Position numbers and translations under genes: made by a program. Below the pieces are notes generated by a model. It did no database searches, had not been told where the DNA came from, and was given only the letters and a program-made list of their open reading frames with translations. Of a stretch of DNA of 14,867 bases, positions 1 through 7,342 are shown piece by piece; position 1 is the first letter of the stretch, and each line of letters starts with the position of its first letter. This DNA is from Candidatus Avipropionibacterium avicola (GTDB lineage Bacteria > Actinomycetota > Actinomycetes > Propionibacteriales > Propionibacteriaceae), in the NCBI GenBank assembly GCA_018715445.1, contig DVLP01000343.1, positions 1-14,867 of the forward strand, written 5' to 3'.

Positions 1-687
1 GTCGCGGTGCAACTGTCCAACGAGCGTCGCTTCGGCCGGTGGATGATGACCACCGACGACCGGCCCGACCGGGCCTCGCTGTTGCTGGACCTGCTCGTGG
101 CCCGGTTGCGGACCCGACGAGTGGAGGTCCGCACAGGTGCCGCGGTCACCGCCGTCGGTCGCCGCAGCGAGCACTTGGAGGTCTCGGTGGCCGACGACGA
201 ACCCGTGACCGCCCGGACCGTCGTGCTCGGGGTCCACCCGGGCGAGGCGTACCGGATCCTCGGTCGCCGCGCCGGGGCCGAGCGACGCCGTGCCCGCCGG
301 AGCCAGGCCGCACTGGCGCCGGTCATCACCCACGAGGTCACCGGCGCCGATGGCAACGACCCCGCCCCCGACGCCCCTGTCACCGACGAGGCCGGAGAGA
401 CCGTCCACCACGGCCCCGACGGGCCCCGGATCACCTGGACCAGGCCGCTGGCCGACGGGCGGGTCCTCCACTCGGTCCATGACTGGACCCGGGCCCAGCC
501 GAGCCCCGGCGCCGGGATCGCCTGGCAGGGAGCGAAATCAGTGATGCGGCGGCCACCGATCCGCAGCGAGGTCGACGGCGTCCACCTCGCCGGACCCTTC
601 TCTCGCGGGGGCGAGGACCTCTCCCACGTGGTGCTCAGCGGCGCCTTGGCCTCCTACGCGTGTCACGAACGACTGCAGCAGTCCTGA
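1..687 (+). CDS. FAD-dependent oxidoreductase, C-terminal part (5' end outside window)
   Basis: This reading frame is open from the first base to the TGA at 685-687, so the N-terminal FAD (GxGxxG) fold lies upstream and cannot be seen. About 228 residues remain. The visible part begins with a stretch like the middle of phytoene-desaturase-type flavoproteins (RFGRWMMTTDD, then a segment on building up VEVRTGAAVTAV and ARTVVLGVHP). It ends in GVHLAGPFSRGGEDLSHVVLSGALASYACHE, split here as the usual C-terminal FAD-contacting 'HLAGP...GA..SG..A' signature. The middle is rich in Pro, Asp and Ala and looks poorly conserved. Substrate and pathway are not identifiable from this fragment; carotenoid-type desaturation or another amine-oxidase-like role are both possible. 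Family assignment is moderately sure, the function is not. Confidence 0.6.
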   Translation, partial: VAVQLSNERRFGRWMMTTDDRPDRASLLLDLLVARLRTRRVEVRTGAAVTAVGRRSEHLEVSVADDEPVTARTVVLGVHPGEAYRILGRRAGAERRRARRSQAALAPVITHEVTGADGNDPAPDAPVTDEAGETVHHGPDGPRITWTRPLADGRVLHSVHDWTRAQPSPGAGIAWQGAKSVMRRPPIRSEVDGVHLAGPFSRGGEDLSHVVLSGALASYACHERLQQS

Positions 688-710
688 CCCCTGTCGGAAC
701 GGGGTAGGAT
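684..710 (+). promoter_or_regulatory. Possible promoter of helD
   Basis: TAGGAT at 705-710 fits the actinobacterial -10 box (TANNNT). CTGACC at 684-689 resembles a -35 box, although the 15-nt spacer is short. Transcription would start near 717 and give a leader of about 35 nt carrying the purine-rich ribosome site GAAGAGGGG (733-741) ahead of the TTG start at 752. I found no copy of the rifamycin-associated element that precedes some helR genes. Confidence 0.4.
687..705 (+). terminator. Small inverted repeat after the first gene (possible terminator)
   Basis: ACCCC at 687-691 can pair with GGGGT at 701-705, and inside the loop GT/AC can extend the stem around CGGA with one bulged T. It starts at the last base of the upstream gene's stop codon. 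There is no T tract, as is usual in high-GC actinobacteria. It overlaps the possible helD promoter, so it may be only a coincidence of GC-rich sequence. Confidence 0.3.
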
Positions 711-751
711 TGGGCGTCTGTTTTGCTTCGGCGAAGAGGGGTAGAGCCACA

Positions 752-3001
752 TTGACCGAACACGGCGGGGGTAGGTCCGGGGCCGCCACCGGCGATCGAA
801 CGCACGGACCCGACGTGGTCGCCGAGCAGATCGCCGAGGAGCAGGCCCATGTCGACAAGGTGTATCGCCGACTCATCGACCTGACCCGGACGGCACAGGG
901 CGTCGCTGCCGACGGGCAGTCCCTGCACCAGAGCGACCGACTCTCCTTCGTCCGCGAGGAGGACGGCACGAGCCTGTTCGAACGCGACGCCTTCTCCTAC
1001 CAGGCGGCGAAGCGGCTGGCGACCCTGGAGTCCGAGCACGACGGCCTGGTCTTCGGCCGCCTCGACCACCGCGACGGTGAGACCCGTTACATCGGTCGGA
1101 TGGGTGTGCGCGACGACCAGTACGAACCGCTGGTCGTCGACTGGCGAGCCCGGGCCGCCGAACCGTTCTATCGCGCCACACCGGCCGACCCGATGCAGGT
1201 CGTGCGACGCCGGGTTCTGCGCTGCCGTGGTGAGCGCGTGATCGGCGTCGAGGACGACCTGCTCGACGGTGAGGCCGCCGACGAGCAGTTGGTCGTGGTC
1301 GGCGAGGGTGCCCTGCTGGCTGCCCTCACCCGCAGCCGCGGTCCGCGGATGCGCGACATCGTGGCCACCATCCAGTCCGAGCAGGACGAGGCGATCCGGG
1401 CCCCGTACCAAGGCGTCACGATGATCACCGGCGGCCCGGGCACCGGCAAGACCGTGGTCGCCCTGCACCGTGCGGCGTACCTGCTCTACTCCCACCGACG
1501 CCGCTTCGAGAACGGCGGCGTCCTGGTGGTCGGCCCGAGCTCGGTGTTCATGAACTACATCGAGCGCGTGCTGCCCTCCCTGGGTGAGGACTCGGTGACG
1601 CTGCGCTCGGTCGGCCGGGTCGCTGACGACGTCATCCCCCTCGGCCCGGAACGCCACGACGCGGCCGCGGCAGCCATCGCCAAGGGTGGGCTGCGGATGA
1701 CGAAGGTGCTGCGCCGACTGACCCGTGACCCGCAGGTGGTGGCCCCGGCCGACGACCTGCGCATCATGGTCAAGGGCGAAGCGGTACGGATCTCGGCCGA
1801 CCGCCTGGACGCCATCCGTACCGAGGTGCTGCGACGCCACAAGATCAACGAGGGCAGGAATGCCGCCTTCGAGCTGGTGCTGCGTGCGCTGCGCAGCCGG
1901 TGGGACGCGGTGAGCGCGATGTCGGCCCAGGACGCCCCGACCGATGGCGACGACGACGAGATGACCGACGACCTGTTCACCGATCTGGTCACCTCCACCG
2001 CGACCTGGCGGATGTTCGCCCAGTCGTGGTGGCCGGTGCTCGAGTCGCGTCAGGTGCTGGCCCGGTTGGGTGATCGTGAGGTCGTGGCCCGGGTCGGTGA
2101 CGGGCTGTTGTCGAGCGAGGAGCAACAGGCCCTGGTCGACAGTTACGCCCAGCCGGGCTGGTCGGTCGCCGATGCTGCCCTGCTCGACGAACTGGTCGCC
2201 CTGATCGGCAACGCCCCGCCCGAGGAGGACGAGCCCGAGACCTCCCTCTTCCTGGACGACGAGGGGTCCGGGGTCCAGGAACTGGTCTCGATCGCCGACC
2301 GACTGACCCGCGTCGTCGAGCCCGACCCGTTCGACGAGCCGCACCGCACCTATGCCCACGTGTTGGTCGACGAGGCCCAGGACATCACCCCGATGCAGTG
2401 GCGGATGCTGCGGCGACGTGGCTCGCGCGCCAGTTGGACGATCGTCGGGGACCCGGCGCAGAGCTCGTGGCCCGATGTCGCCGAGAACACCCGGGCGATC
2501 GAGGACCTGATCGGCAATGCACCGCAGCGCCACTTCCGGATGAGCACGAACTACCGGTCCCCGGCCGAGGTGTACGACCTGGCCGGCGCGGTGATCACCC
2601 GGGCGTACGGGCCGGCCGATGTGCCCGATGCCGTGCGCTCCACCGGGGTGGCACCGGACCTGCGCATCGCCGCGGACCCGGTGGCGATTGTCCCCGACGC
2701 CGTCGCCGACCTGTCGCAGCAGGTGGAGGGCACGATCGGCGTGGTGACCGCTGCCGCACAGCACGAGGCGACCACGGCCGCGGTCGCCGGGCTGAGCGAC
2801 GCCGGGCTGCGCGATCGGGTCGCGGTCGTGACGGCCCAGCAGTCGAAGGGGTTGGAGTACGACGCCGTGGTGGTCCTCGAACCGGACCGGATCGTGGCCG
2901 AGTCCCCCGCCGGCGTCCGGCTGCTGTACGTTGCGCTGACCCGCCCCACCCAACGTCTGGTCACCGTCGACGCGACGCCCGATGCCGCTTGGCGGCCGTG
3001 A
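752..3001 (+). CDS. helD: HelD/HelR-type RNA polymerase-associated superfamily 1 helicase
   Basis: HelD-family proteins use a UvrD/Rep-like ATPase core to bind RNA polymerase and release stalled or rifamycin-bound enzyme for recycling. Helicase motifs are complete and in order: Walker A GGPGTGKT at residues 227-234 (Lys233), VDEAQD with Asp540-Glu541, GDPAQSSW, STNYRSPAEV, QSKGLEYDAVVVLEP and the C-terminal YVALTRPTQRL. The N-terminus (roughly residues 20-45: VAEQIAEEQAHVDKVYRRL) is the helical segment typical of HelD rather than of DNA-repair UvrD. Its length of 749 residues matches actinobacterial HelD proteins. I chose TTG 752 because GAAGAGGGG lies 10 nt before it; a TTG at 710 falls inside the probable -10 box. 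The next gene follows 16 bp after the stop. HelD and the rifamycin-resistance subtype HelR cannot be separated here. The family call is firm. Confidence 0.85.
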   Translation: MTEHGGGRSGAATGDRTHGPDVVAEQIAEEQAHVDKVYRRLIDLTRTAQGVAADGQSLHQSDRLSFVREEDGTSLFERDAFSYQAAKRLATLESEHDGLVFGRLDHRDGETRYIGRMGVRDDQYEPLVVDWRARAAEPFYRATPADPMQVVRRRVLRCRGERVIGVEDDLLDGEAADEQLVVVGEGALLAALTRSRGPRMRDIVATIQSEQDEAIRAPYQGVTMITGGPGTGKTVVALHRAAYLLYSHRRRFENGGVLVVGPSSVFMNYIERVLPSLGEDSVTLRSVGRVADDVIPLGPERHDAAAAAIAKGGLRMTKVLRRLTRDPQVVAPADDLRIMVKGEAVRISADRLDAIRTEVLRRHKINEGRNAAFELVLRALRSRWDAVSAMSAQDAPTDGDDDEMTDDLFTDLVTSTATWRMFAQSWWPVLESRQVLARLGDREVVARVGDGLLSSEEQQALVDSYAQPGWSVADAALLDELVALIGNAPPEEDEPETSLFLDDEGSGVQELVSIADRLTRVVEPDPFDEPHRTYAHVLVDEAQDITPMQWRMLRRRGSRASWTIVGDPAQSSWPDVAENTRAIEDLIGNAPQRHFRMSTNYRSPAEVYDLAGAVITRAYGPADVPDAVRSTGVAPDLRIAADPVAIVPDAVADLSQQVEGTIGVVTAAAQHEATTAAVAGLSDAGLRDRVAVVTAQQSKGLEYDAVVVLEPDRIVAESPAGVRLLYVALTRPTQRLVTVDATPDAAWRP

Positions 3002-3017
3002 CCCTGCAGGAGACGTG

Positions 3018-3968
3018 ATGTCCGACCGGATGACGCTCGACCGGATGATCGGTGGGGACCCCCGGGAACGGCCCTGGCTGTTCTTCAGCCTCACTCCCCC
3101 GCGCCGTACGGTCTCGCCCGAGCGGCTCGAGCGGATCGCCGAGGCCACCGCCGAACGTCTGGCTCGCCTCGACCTGGACGCCGTCGTGCTCTACGACATC
3201 GAGGACGAGAGCGACCGCAACCCCCAGGAGCGCCCATTCCCCTACCTGTCGACGATGGATCCCGGAGACTTCGCGGCGCGCTACCTGCGCGGCTGGGACG
3301 GTCCGACCGTGATCTATCGCTCGGTCGGCAAGTACCGACCCGAGGAGTTGTCCGGCTGGCTGCAGGAACCGGGCTCGTCCCGGATCGCGACCGTCCTGGT
3401 CGGCGCCTCGTCCAGCGACAAGCCGGTCACCCTGAGCCTGCCGCAGGCCCATCAGGTGTGGCAGAAGGCCGGGGCGCCGGTGCCCCTGGGTGGGGTGACG
3501 ATCCCGGAGCGCCACGCCCAACGCGGCGACGAGCACGAGCGCATGCTGAGCAAGCAGCGGTCCGGCAGTTCGTTCTTCGTCAGCCAGGTCATCTACGACG
3601 TCGACGCCGCCAAGGACCTCATCTCGGACTACCACTACGCGTGCCTGGACCGTGGCATCGAGGCCGCCCCGGTGGTCTTCACCCTCTCGGTCTGCGGATC
3701 GTTGCGGACGCTGGACTTCCTGCGCTGGTTGGGGGTCCACCTGCCTCGGTGGGTCACCAACGAGCTCGAGCGGGCCGACGATCCGCTGGCCGAGTCGTAC
3801 CGCCAGTGCGTGGTGATCGCCGAGGAGCTCACGGCCTTCTGCCGACGTCTGGGCGTGCCGTTCGGCTTCAACGTGGAGAGCGTGTCGACCCGCAAGGTCG
3901 AGATCGAGGCCTCGGTGCGTCTGGCCGGGCAGCTGTCCGACATGGTCCGGCCCACCACGACGGCCTGA
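3018..3968 (+). CDS. metF: Methylenetetrahydrofolate reductase-like protein (actinobacterial small type)
   Basis: This 316-residue protein looks like the compact, non-canonical MTHFR of actinobacteria, the family of M. tuberculosis Rv2172c, which I recall being reported as a functional MTHFR supplying 5-methyl-THF for methionine synthesis. Visible features are LFFSLTPPR near residues 19-27, where canonical MetF has an FEFFPP-type motif, then DAVVLYDIEDES, and the C-terminal FGFNVESVSTRKVEIEAS. In this alignment by eye the canonical catalytic Glu of SFEFFPP is replaced by Ser. The start ATG 3018 has AGGAG 5 nt upstream; GTG 3015 is an alternative. It sits 16 bp after helD and 24 bp before the polyprenyl synthase, and a metF-like/idsA pairing also occurs in mycobacteria. 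Family is likely; enzymatic activity is inferred. Confidence 0.7.
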   Translation: MSDRMTLDRMIGGDPRERPWLFFSLTPPRRTVSPERLERIAEATAERLARLDLDAVVLYDIEDESDRNPQERPFPYLSTMDPGDFAARYLRGWDGPTVIYRSVGKYRPEELSGWLQEPGSSRIATVLVGASSSDKPVTLSLPQAHQVWQKAGAPVPLGGVTIPERHAQRGDEHERMLSKQRSGSSFFVSQVIYDVDAAKDLISDYHYACLDRGIEAAPVVFTLSVCGSLRTLDFLRWLGVHLPRWVTNELERADDPLAESYRQCVVIAEELTAFCRRLGVPFGFNVESVSTRKVEIEASVRLAGQLSDMVRPTTTA

Positions 3969-3980
3969 CCGAGGGTGACG

Positions 3981-3992
3981 TAGCTTGGCCGT
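3981..3992 (+). promoter_or_regulatory. Leaderless promoter of the polyprenyl synthase gene
   Basis: TAGCTT (3981-3986) lies 6 nt before the GTG start at 3993, so transcription is expected to begin at or next to the start codon. No purine-rich ribosome site sits at the correct distance. No good -35 box is visible. This would let the gene be expressed independently of helD and metF. Confidence 0.55.
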
Positions 3993-5156
3993 GTGAGCAC
4001 AACTGAGGGGCACCTGCGACCCACCTTGGACCCACACGCACCGTTGTCCGGCGAGATCCGGGGCGGGGTCGCCGCGCGCATCAGCCAGTTCCTCGACAGT
4101 CGTGCGCCGGTGGTCGAGGCGATCGCGGTCTGGGCCCCGCCGGACTCCGAGTCCTCCGGTGGTCCGGCCGATGAGCTCGACCTGGTCCGCCGGCTCGCCG
4201 CCGAGATGACGGCCGGTGGCAAGCGGCTGCGCCCGGCCTTCGCCCTGTGGGGTTGTGTCGCCGCTGCCGGTGTCGAGGCGGTGGACACGCCGGTTTGGAC
4301 TGCGGCCGCCGCACTCGACCTGCTCCACGTCAGCGCCCTGGTCCATGACGACGTGATGGACGGATCCGACCTGCGGCGTGGTCAACCGGCAGCCCACAAG
4401 CAGTTCGAGACCCACCACCGCGAGCAGTCCTGGCTGGGTGACCCGGCCCAGTTCGGTCGGGCCGGAGCGATCCTGCTGGGTGACCTGCTGGTGATGTGGT
4501 CGGCCGAGATGATCGACTCGGCCGGGCTCGCTCCCGAAGCGCTCGCACGTGCCCTGCCGGTGTTGCACGCCGTACGGACCGAGGTCACCCTCGGGCAGTA
4601 CCTGGACGTGGTGGCCCAGGCCCGCCCGCCGCGCGGTGACCTCGAGTCGGAGGTGCTGACCGCCCAACGCGTCGTCGAGCACAAGTCCGCCAAGTACAGC
4701 GTCCAGCGACCGGTGCTCTTCGGCGCCCAACTGGGCGGTGCCGGGCCGGAGGTGCTGATGGCCCTGGAGATCTACGGATCGGCACTGGGTCGTGCCTTTC
4801 AGTACCGCGACGACGTCCTCGGTGTCTTCGGCGACGAGTCCGTCACCGGCAAACCCGCCGGCGACGACCTGCGCGAGGGCAAGCGGACCCTGTTGGTGGC
4901 CCACACCCGAGCCGGTCTCGACCCCGCCACCCGGCAACGCTTCGACAGCCTCTTCGGACGCCCCGACCTCGACGAGGCTGCCCGCCGGGAGCTCCAGGGC
5001 CTGGTCACCCGCAGCGGCGCCCGTACCGATGTCGAGGCGATGATCACCCGGTTGCACGACGAGGCGGTCGCCGCGCTCGGCACGGTCGATCTGACCGCCG
5101 ACGGTCGTGAGGCCCTGACCCGGCTGGCACGCGCTGCGGTCGAGCGGGACTTCTGA
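3993..5156 (+). CDS. idsA: Polyprenyl diphosphate synthase (IdsA/GrcC type)
   Basis: The enzyme condenses isopentenyl diphosphate with an allylic diphosphate to make geranylgeranyl or longer prenyl diphosphates, precursors of quinones, carotenoids and lipid carriers. The all-alpha trans-prenyltransferase fold is shown by GGKRLRPAF near residue 73, the first Asp-rich motif DDVMD at 119-123 followed by LRRGQPAAHK, and the second Asp-rich region FQYRDDVLGVFGD with Asp273-Asp274, followed by TGKPAGDDLREGKRTLL. The second motif reads DDxxG rather than DDxxD, with a further Asp four residues on. Length is 387 residues, normal for the family. GTG 3993 was chosen because of the -10 box 6 nt upstream. 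The adjacent metF-like gene mirrors the mycobacterial Rv2172c-idsA2 pair. Product chain length cannot be read from the sequence. Confidence 0.85.
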   Translation: MSTTEGHLRPTLDPHAPLSGEIRGGVAARISQFLDSRAPVVEAIAVWAPPDSESSGGPADELDLVRRLAAEMTAGGKRLRPAFALWGCVAAAGVEAVDTPVWTAAAALDLLHVSALVHDDVMDGSDLRRGQPAAHKQFETHHREQSWLGDPAQFGRAGAILLGDLLVMWSAEMIDSAGLAPEALARALPVLHAVRTEVTLGQYLDVVAQARPPRGDLESEVLTAQRVVEHKSAKYSVQRPVLFGAQLGGAGPEVLMALEIYGSALGRAFQYRDDVLGVFGDESVTGKPAGDDLREGKRTLLVAHTRAGLDPATRQRFDSLFGRPDLDEAARRELQGLVTRSGARTDVEAMITRLHDEAVAALGTVDLTADGREALTRLARAAVERDF

Positions 5157-5178
5157 ACCGGAACAGGGCAGAGCGACG

Positions 5179-5769
5179 ATGACGGACCTGGTGATCGGTG
5201 ACGACGGGCTGGCGCGACCGGTGTGGGCGGCCACCGATCCCCTGCTGCGGGAGTACTACGACAACGAGTGGGGCCTGCCGGTCCGCGACGAGCAGGGACT
5301 GTTCGAACGGCTCAGCCTCGAAGCCTTCCAGTCCGGGCTGTCCTGGTTGGTGATCCTGCGCAAGCGACCCGCGTTCCGCGCGGCGTTCGCCGACTTCGAC
5401 CCCGACCGGGTCGCGGCCTTCGACGCCGACGACGTCAGCCGACTGCTCGCCGATCCGGGCATCGTACGCAACCGGGCCAAGATCGAGGCCACGATCGGCA
5501 ATGCCCGCGCCACCGTCGACCTGCGCTCTGATGGTGGGCTGGGCGAGTTGATCTGGAGTCACCGGCCCGCCGAGACGCCCCGACCCCGTACCGCCGCCGA
5601 GGTGCCGACCCGTTCGGCCGAGTCCGAACGCCTGGCGAAGTCCCTGCGCTCCAAGGGGTTCCGCTTCGTCGGACCGACGACCGCCTTCGCCCTGATGGAG
5701 GCCGTCGGCATGGTCGACACCCACCTGGTCGGCAGCCACCGGCGCGGGTCGTCGGGGGTGTGGAGCTGA
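5179..5769 (+). CDS. tag: DNA-3-methyladenine glycosylase I
   Basis: Tag removes 3-methyladenine from alkylated DNA to begin base-excision repair in the cytoplasm. The protein (196 residues) carries the family core: YYDNEWGLPVRDEQGLFE, LEAFQSGLSWLVILRKRPAFR with the conserved Glu48, DPGIVRNRAKIEATIGNA, and a C-terminal GFRFVGPTTAFALMEAVGMVDTHLVGS. Three of the four zinc ligands of the E. coli enzyme are replaced: Cys4 by Pro14, His17 by Tyr27 and Cys179 by Ser186, with only His182 kept. I recall similar zinc-less forms in other actinobacteria, so this is probably a subfamily trait and not decay. It starts at ATG 5179, 22 bp after idsA with GGGCAGAG upstream, and probably belongs to the same transcript. 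It ends convergent with the barstar gene. Confidence 0.88.
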   Translation: MTDLVIGDDGLARPVWAATDPLLREYYDNEWGLPVRDEQGLFERLSLEAFQSGLSWLVILRKRPAFRAAFADFDPDRVAAFDADDVSRLLADPGIVRNRAKIEATIGNARATVDLRSDGGLGELIWSHRPAETPRPRTAAEVPTRSAESERLAKSLRSKGFRFVGPTTAFALMEAVGMVDTHLVGSHRRGSSGVWS

Positions 5770-5787
5770 GCCGACTCAGGAGTCGGC
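5770..5787. terminator. Bidirectional hairpin between convergent tag and barstar genes
   Basis: GCCGACTC (5770-5777) and GAGTCGGC (5780-5787) form a perfect 8-bp inverted repeat with AG between them. In RNA the innermost pair would probably open to give a 4-nt loop. It begins one base after the tag stop codon and contains the stop codon of the barstar gene (5776-5778), so it can serve both converging transcripts. There is no T tract on either side. Confidence 0.6.
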
Positions 5788-6129
5788 GGCCAACACCACC
5801 AGGAAGGCGGGCTGCTGCTCGCCCCGGTCACGCAGCGTGGTGACGATCTTGGCCCATCCTCGCGGATCACCGATCGCCATGTCCTGCCAGTCGGTCCACA
5901 GCAGGGCCGTCGGCACCGTCAGGTCGGTCAGGCAGTCCCACAGGGCATCGGCATTCCTGCCGTAGTGGCCGGGAAAGTCCAGCACCGCAGCGATCCGCGT
6001 GTGGAAGGTCGTCTCGTCGTGCACCCCGGTCAGGGTGGCGATCCGCCACCCTGCGGCGGCCGGACCGGCGACCGGGTCCGGATCACCCGGGTCGGCGCGG
6101 ACGAGTCCGGGTCGTGGTGTCGCAGTCAT
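5776..6129 (-). CDS. Barstar-family ribonuclease inhibitor
   Basis: Barstar-family proteins bind guanyl-specific RNases of the barnase/RNase Sa type and plug their active site, protecting the producing cell. The core reads FPGHYGRNADALWDCL, matching the barstar helix that contacts the enzyme; Tyr56, Asn59, Asp61 and Asp65 align with barstar Tyr29, Asn33, Asp35 and Asp39. The end, PAFLVVLA, fits the last strand. At 117 residues it is longer than barstar (about 90) because of a 25-residue Pro/Ala/Asp-rich N-terminus. ATG 6129 overlaps the stop of the RNase gene by 4 bp (ATGA) and has a strong GGAGG 5 nt upstream, stronger than the RNase gene's own site. There is no signal peptide, as expected for a cytoplasmic inhibitor. 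The partner is almost certainly the adjacent RNase. Confidence 0.85.
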   Translation of the reverse strand: MTATPRPGLVRADPGDPDPVAGPAAAGWRIATLTGVHDETTFHTRIAAVLDFPGHYGRNADALWDCLTDLTVPTALLWTDWQDMAIGDPRGWAKIVTTLRDRGEQQPAFLVVLAADS

Positions 6130-6572
6130 GCCGTCCTCCGGATCCGTTCGAAACTGGCGTAGTGGTCGGCGGTCCAGTAGTACTCGTCGTCACCACCGGT
6201 CACGATGCGGCGGGCACCCCGGTCGGACTCCCCCGGGGTCACGACGGTGTACTCGTGGTAGTAGCCGTGCTCGCGGTCCGGCAGCAGCTCCTCCCGGTTG
6301 CCGAAGACCGTACCGTCCTTGTCGTACGGGAAGGGCCCGCCGACATCGATCAGCTCCAAGGTCTCCTGGGCCTCGTCGGGCAGAGTGTCCTGGTCGACCC
6401 AGTCGAGCCCGGACACCGGATCGGTGGCCTGGGCCGGGGCGACCGGCCGCTCGGCCGGTGCCTCCAGCAGGCTGCAGCCGGTCAGGCCCATCACCAGGGC
6501 CAGCAGGAGGGCCAGCAGCACCCCGGCGCGCGACCTCGTGCGGGACGACGACTCAGCGGACGGGGCGGTCAT
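6126..6572 (-). CDS. Secreted lipoprotein guanyl-specific ribonuclease (RNase Sa/barnase type)
   Basis: This 148-residue protein cleaves single-stranded RNA after G if it behaves like RNase Sa. Residues 1-33 form a lipoprotein signal: Arg-rich start, a hydrophobic run AGVLLALLLALVMG and the lipobox LTGC with Cys33 as the expected lipid-modified residue. The mature domain shows LPDEAQETLELID, GGPFPYDKDGTVFGNRE, GYYHEYTVVTP, RGARRIVTG and YYWTADHYASFERI. The catalytic set is present: Glu107, Arg122 and His137 correspond to Glu54, Arg69 and His85 of RNase Sa. It should act at the outer face of the membrane or after release. ATG 6572 overlaps the thiE stop by 4 bp and has only a weak GAG-containing ribosome site. 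The inhibitor gene follows with another 4-bp overlap. Role could be nutrient RNA breakdown or competition. Confidence 0.87.
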   Translation of the reverse strand: MTAPSAESSSRTRSRAGVLLALLLALVMGLTGCSLLEAPAERPVAPAQATDPVSGLDWVDQDTLPDEAQETLELIDVGGPFPYDKDGTVFGNREELLPDREHGYYHEYTVVTPGESDRGARRIVTGGDDEYYWTADHYASFERIRRTA

Positions 6573-7285
6573 CGCACCGCTCGGGTGAGATAGTCCTGCA
6601 TCGCCGGATCGTCCTGCCAGGCTTGGCGCAGCCGATCCTTCAGCACCCGGGCCGCCTCCTCCGGGTCATCGGCGTCGCAGATCGCCCGGACCACACAGAT
6701 CCGTCGCGCTCCGGCCTCGATCAGCACATCGAGGTTGGAGGCATCCACCCCACCGATCGCGAACCACGGCTTGCTCGTCGGATCGCTCGGCGGCGCCAGC
6801 GTCGTCGCGGTCCGGACCAACTCGACCCCGACCGGGACGGCGTCGGGTTTGGTGGGGGTCTGCCAGACGGGCCCGACAGCGAAGTAGTCGACCTCGAGGT
6901 TGTCGAGCGCGGCACGGATCTGGTCCGGGTCGTGGGTGGAGCGGCCGATCTTCGCGTACGAGGACAGGTGCGTCCGCGCCCGGGCCGGGGCGGTGTCGTC
7001 CTGACCCAGATGGACCACGTCGGCACCGGCCGTGCCGGCGATCTCCGGCGAGTCGTTGACCACGCTCAGTCCCCGGTGGGCCTGCACGATCCGGCGCATC
7101 TGCTGGACCAGCTCAATCTCCTGCTGCTGCGGCAAACCCTTCTGCCGTAGCTGGATGATGTCGACCCCGCCGCGTACGGCGGCCTCGACGAACTCGGCGA
7201 AGTCACCCTGCTCCTGTCGCGCATCGGTGCACAGGTACAGCCTGGCCAACTTGAGTCGGGCGTCGATTCCCATCAGTGCAGTCAC
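6569..7285 (-). CDS. thiE: Thiamine-phosphate synthase
   Basis: ThiE joins HMP-pyrophosphate with the carboxythiazole phosphate (or THZ-P) to make thiamine phosphate. The 238-residue TIM-barrel shows the family landmarks in order: LYLCTDAR, VDIIQLRQKG (pyrophosphate-binding Arg/Lys), SVVNDSPEIAGTAGADVVHLGQDD, KIGRSTHD, YFAVGPVWQTPTKP and the phosphate loop FAIGGVDASN. It is slightly longer than most ThiE (about 210-225) because of the C-terminal RLRQAWQDDPAMQDYLTRAVR-like tail (split: RLRQAWQDDP, then AMQDYLTRAVR). I chose GTG 7285 because a TACGCT -10 box lies exactly 7 nt upstream; ATG at 7273 is an alternative. It is the first gene of an operon with the RNase and inhibitor and diverges from thiO across 70 bp, the same thiE/thiO arrangement I recall in mycobacteria. 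Confidence 0.92.
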   Translation of the reverse strand: MTALMGIDARLKLARLYLCTDARQEQGDFAEFVEAAVRGGVDIIQLRQKGLPQQQEIELVQQMRRIVQAHRGLSVVNDSPEIAGTAGADVVHLGQDDTAPARARTHLSSYAKIGRSTHDPDQIRAALDNLEVDYFAVGPVWQTPTKPDAVPVGVELVRTATTLAPPSDPTSKPWFAIGGVDASNLDVLIEAGARRICVVRAICDADDPEEAARVLKDRLRQAWQDDPAMQDYLTRAVR

Positions 7286-7298
7286 ACCGCACAGCGTA
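7286..7298 (-). promoter_or_regulatory. Leaderless promoter of thiE operon
   Basis: On the minus strand TACGCT (7298-7293) is followed by 7 nt and the GTG start codon at 7285. Transcription should begin at the start codon, leaving no room for a Shine-Dalgarno site or riboswitch. A weak CGGACC lies 18 nt further upstream (7322-7317) as a possible -35. Confidence 0.6.
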
Positions 7299-7342
7299 CG
7301 ACGAGCCACGGGTGGGGGTCCGATCCCCGACGGGGCGAGCAC

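Noticed and set aside
690..751. Rifamycin-associated element upstream of helD
   Set aside because: I looked for the GGGGCTTG...CAAG-type palindrome known from some helR promoters and found none, so rifamycin induction is not supported.
710..751. Upstream TTG (710) as the helD start
   Set aside because: It lies within the probable -10 box and has no ribosome site; TTG 752 has GAAGAGGGG at good spacing.
635..3148. A very long open frame on the minus strand opposite helD (about 837 codons)
   Set aside because: It is antisense to a gene with complete helicase motifs; its translation is low-complexity, rich in Arg, Gly, His and Asp without recognisable domains, as expected opposite GC-rich codons.
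2961..5234. Long minus-strand open frame opposite the metF-like and idsA genes
   Set aside because: Same GC-driven antisense effect; it runs across two real genes and shows no motif.
5179..7285. A new defence island made of the glycosylase, RNase and inhibitor
   Set aside because: tag is in a different, convergent operon and is a common repair gene; the RNase is a secreted lipoprotein, which does not fit intracellular phage defence.
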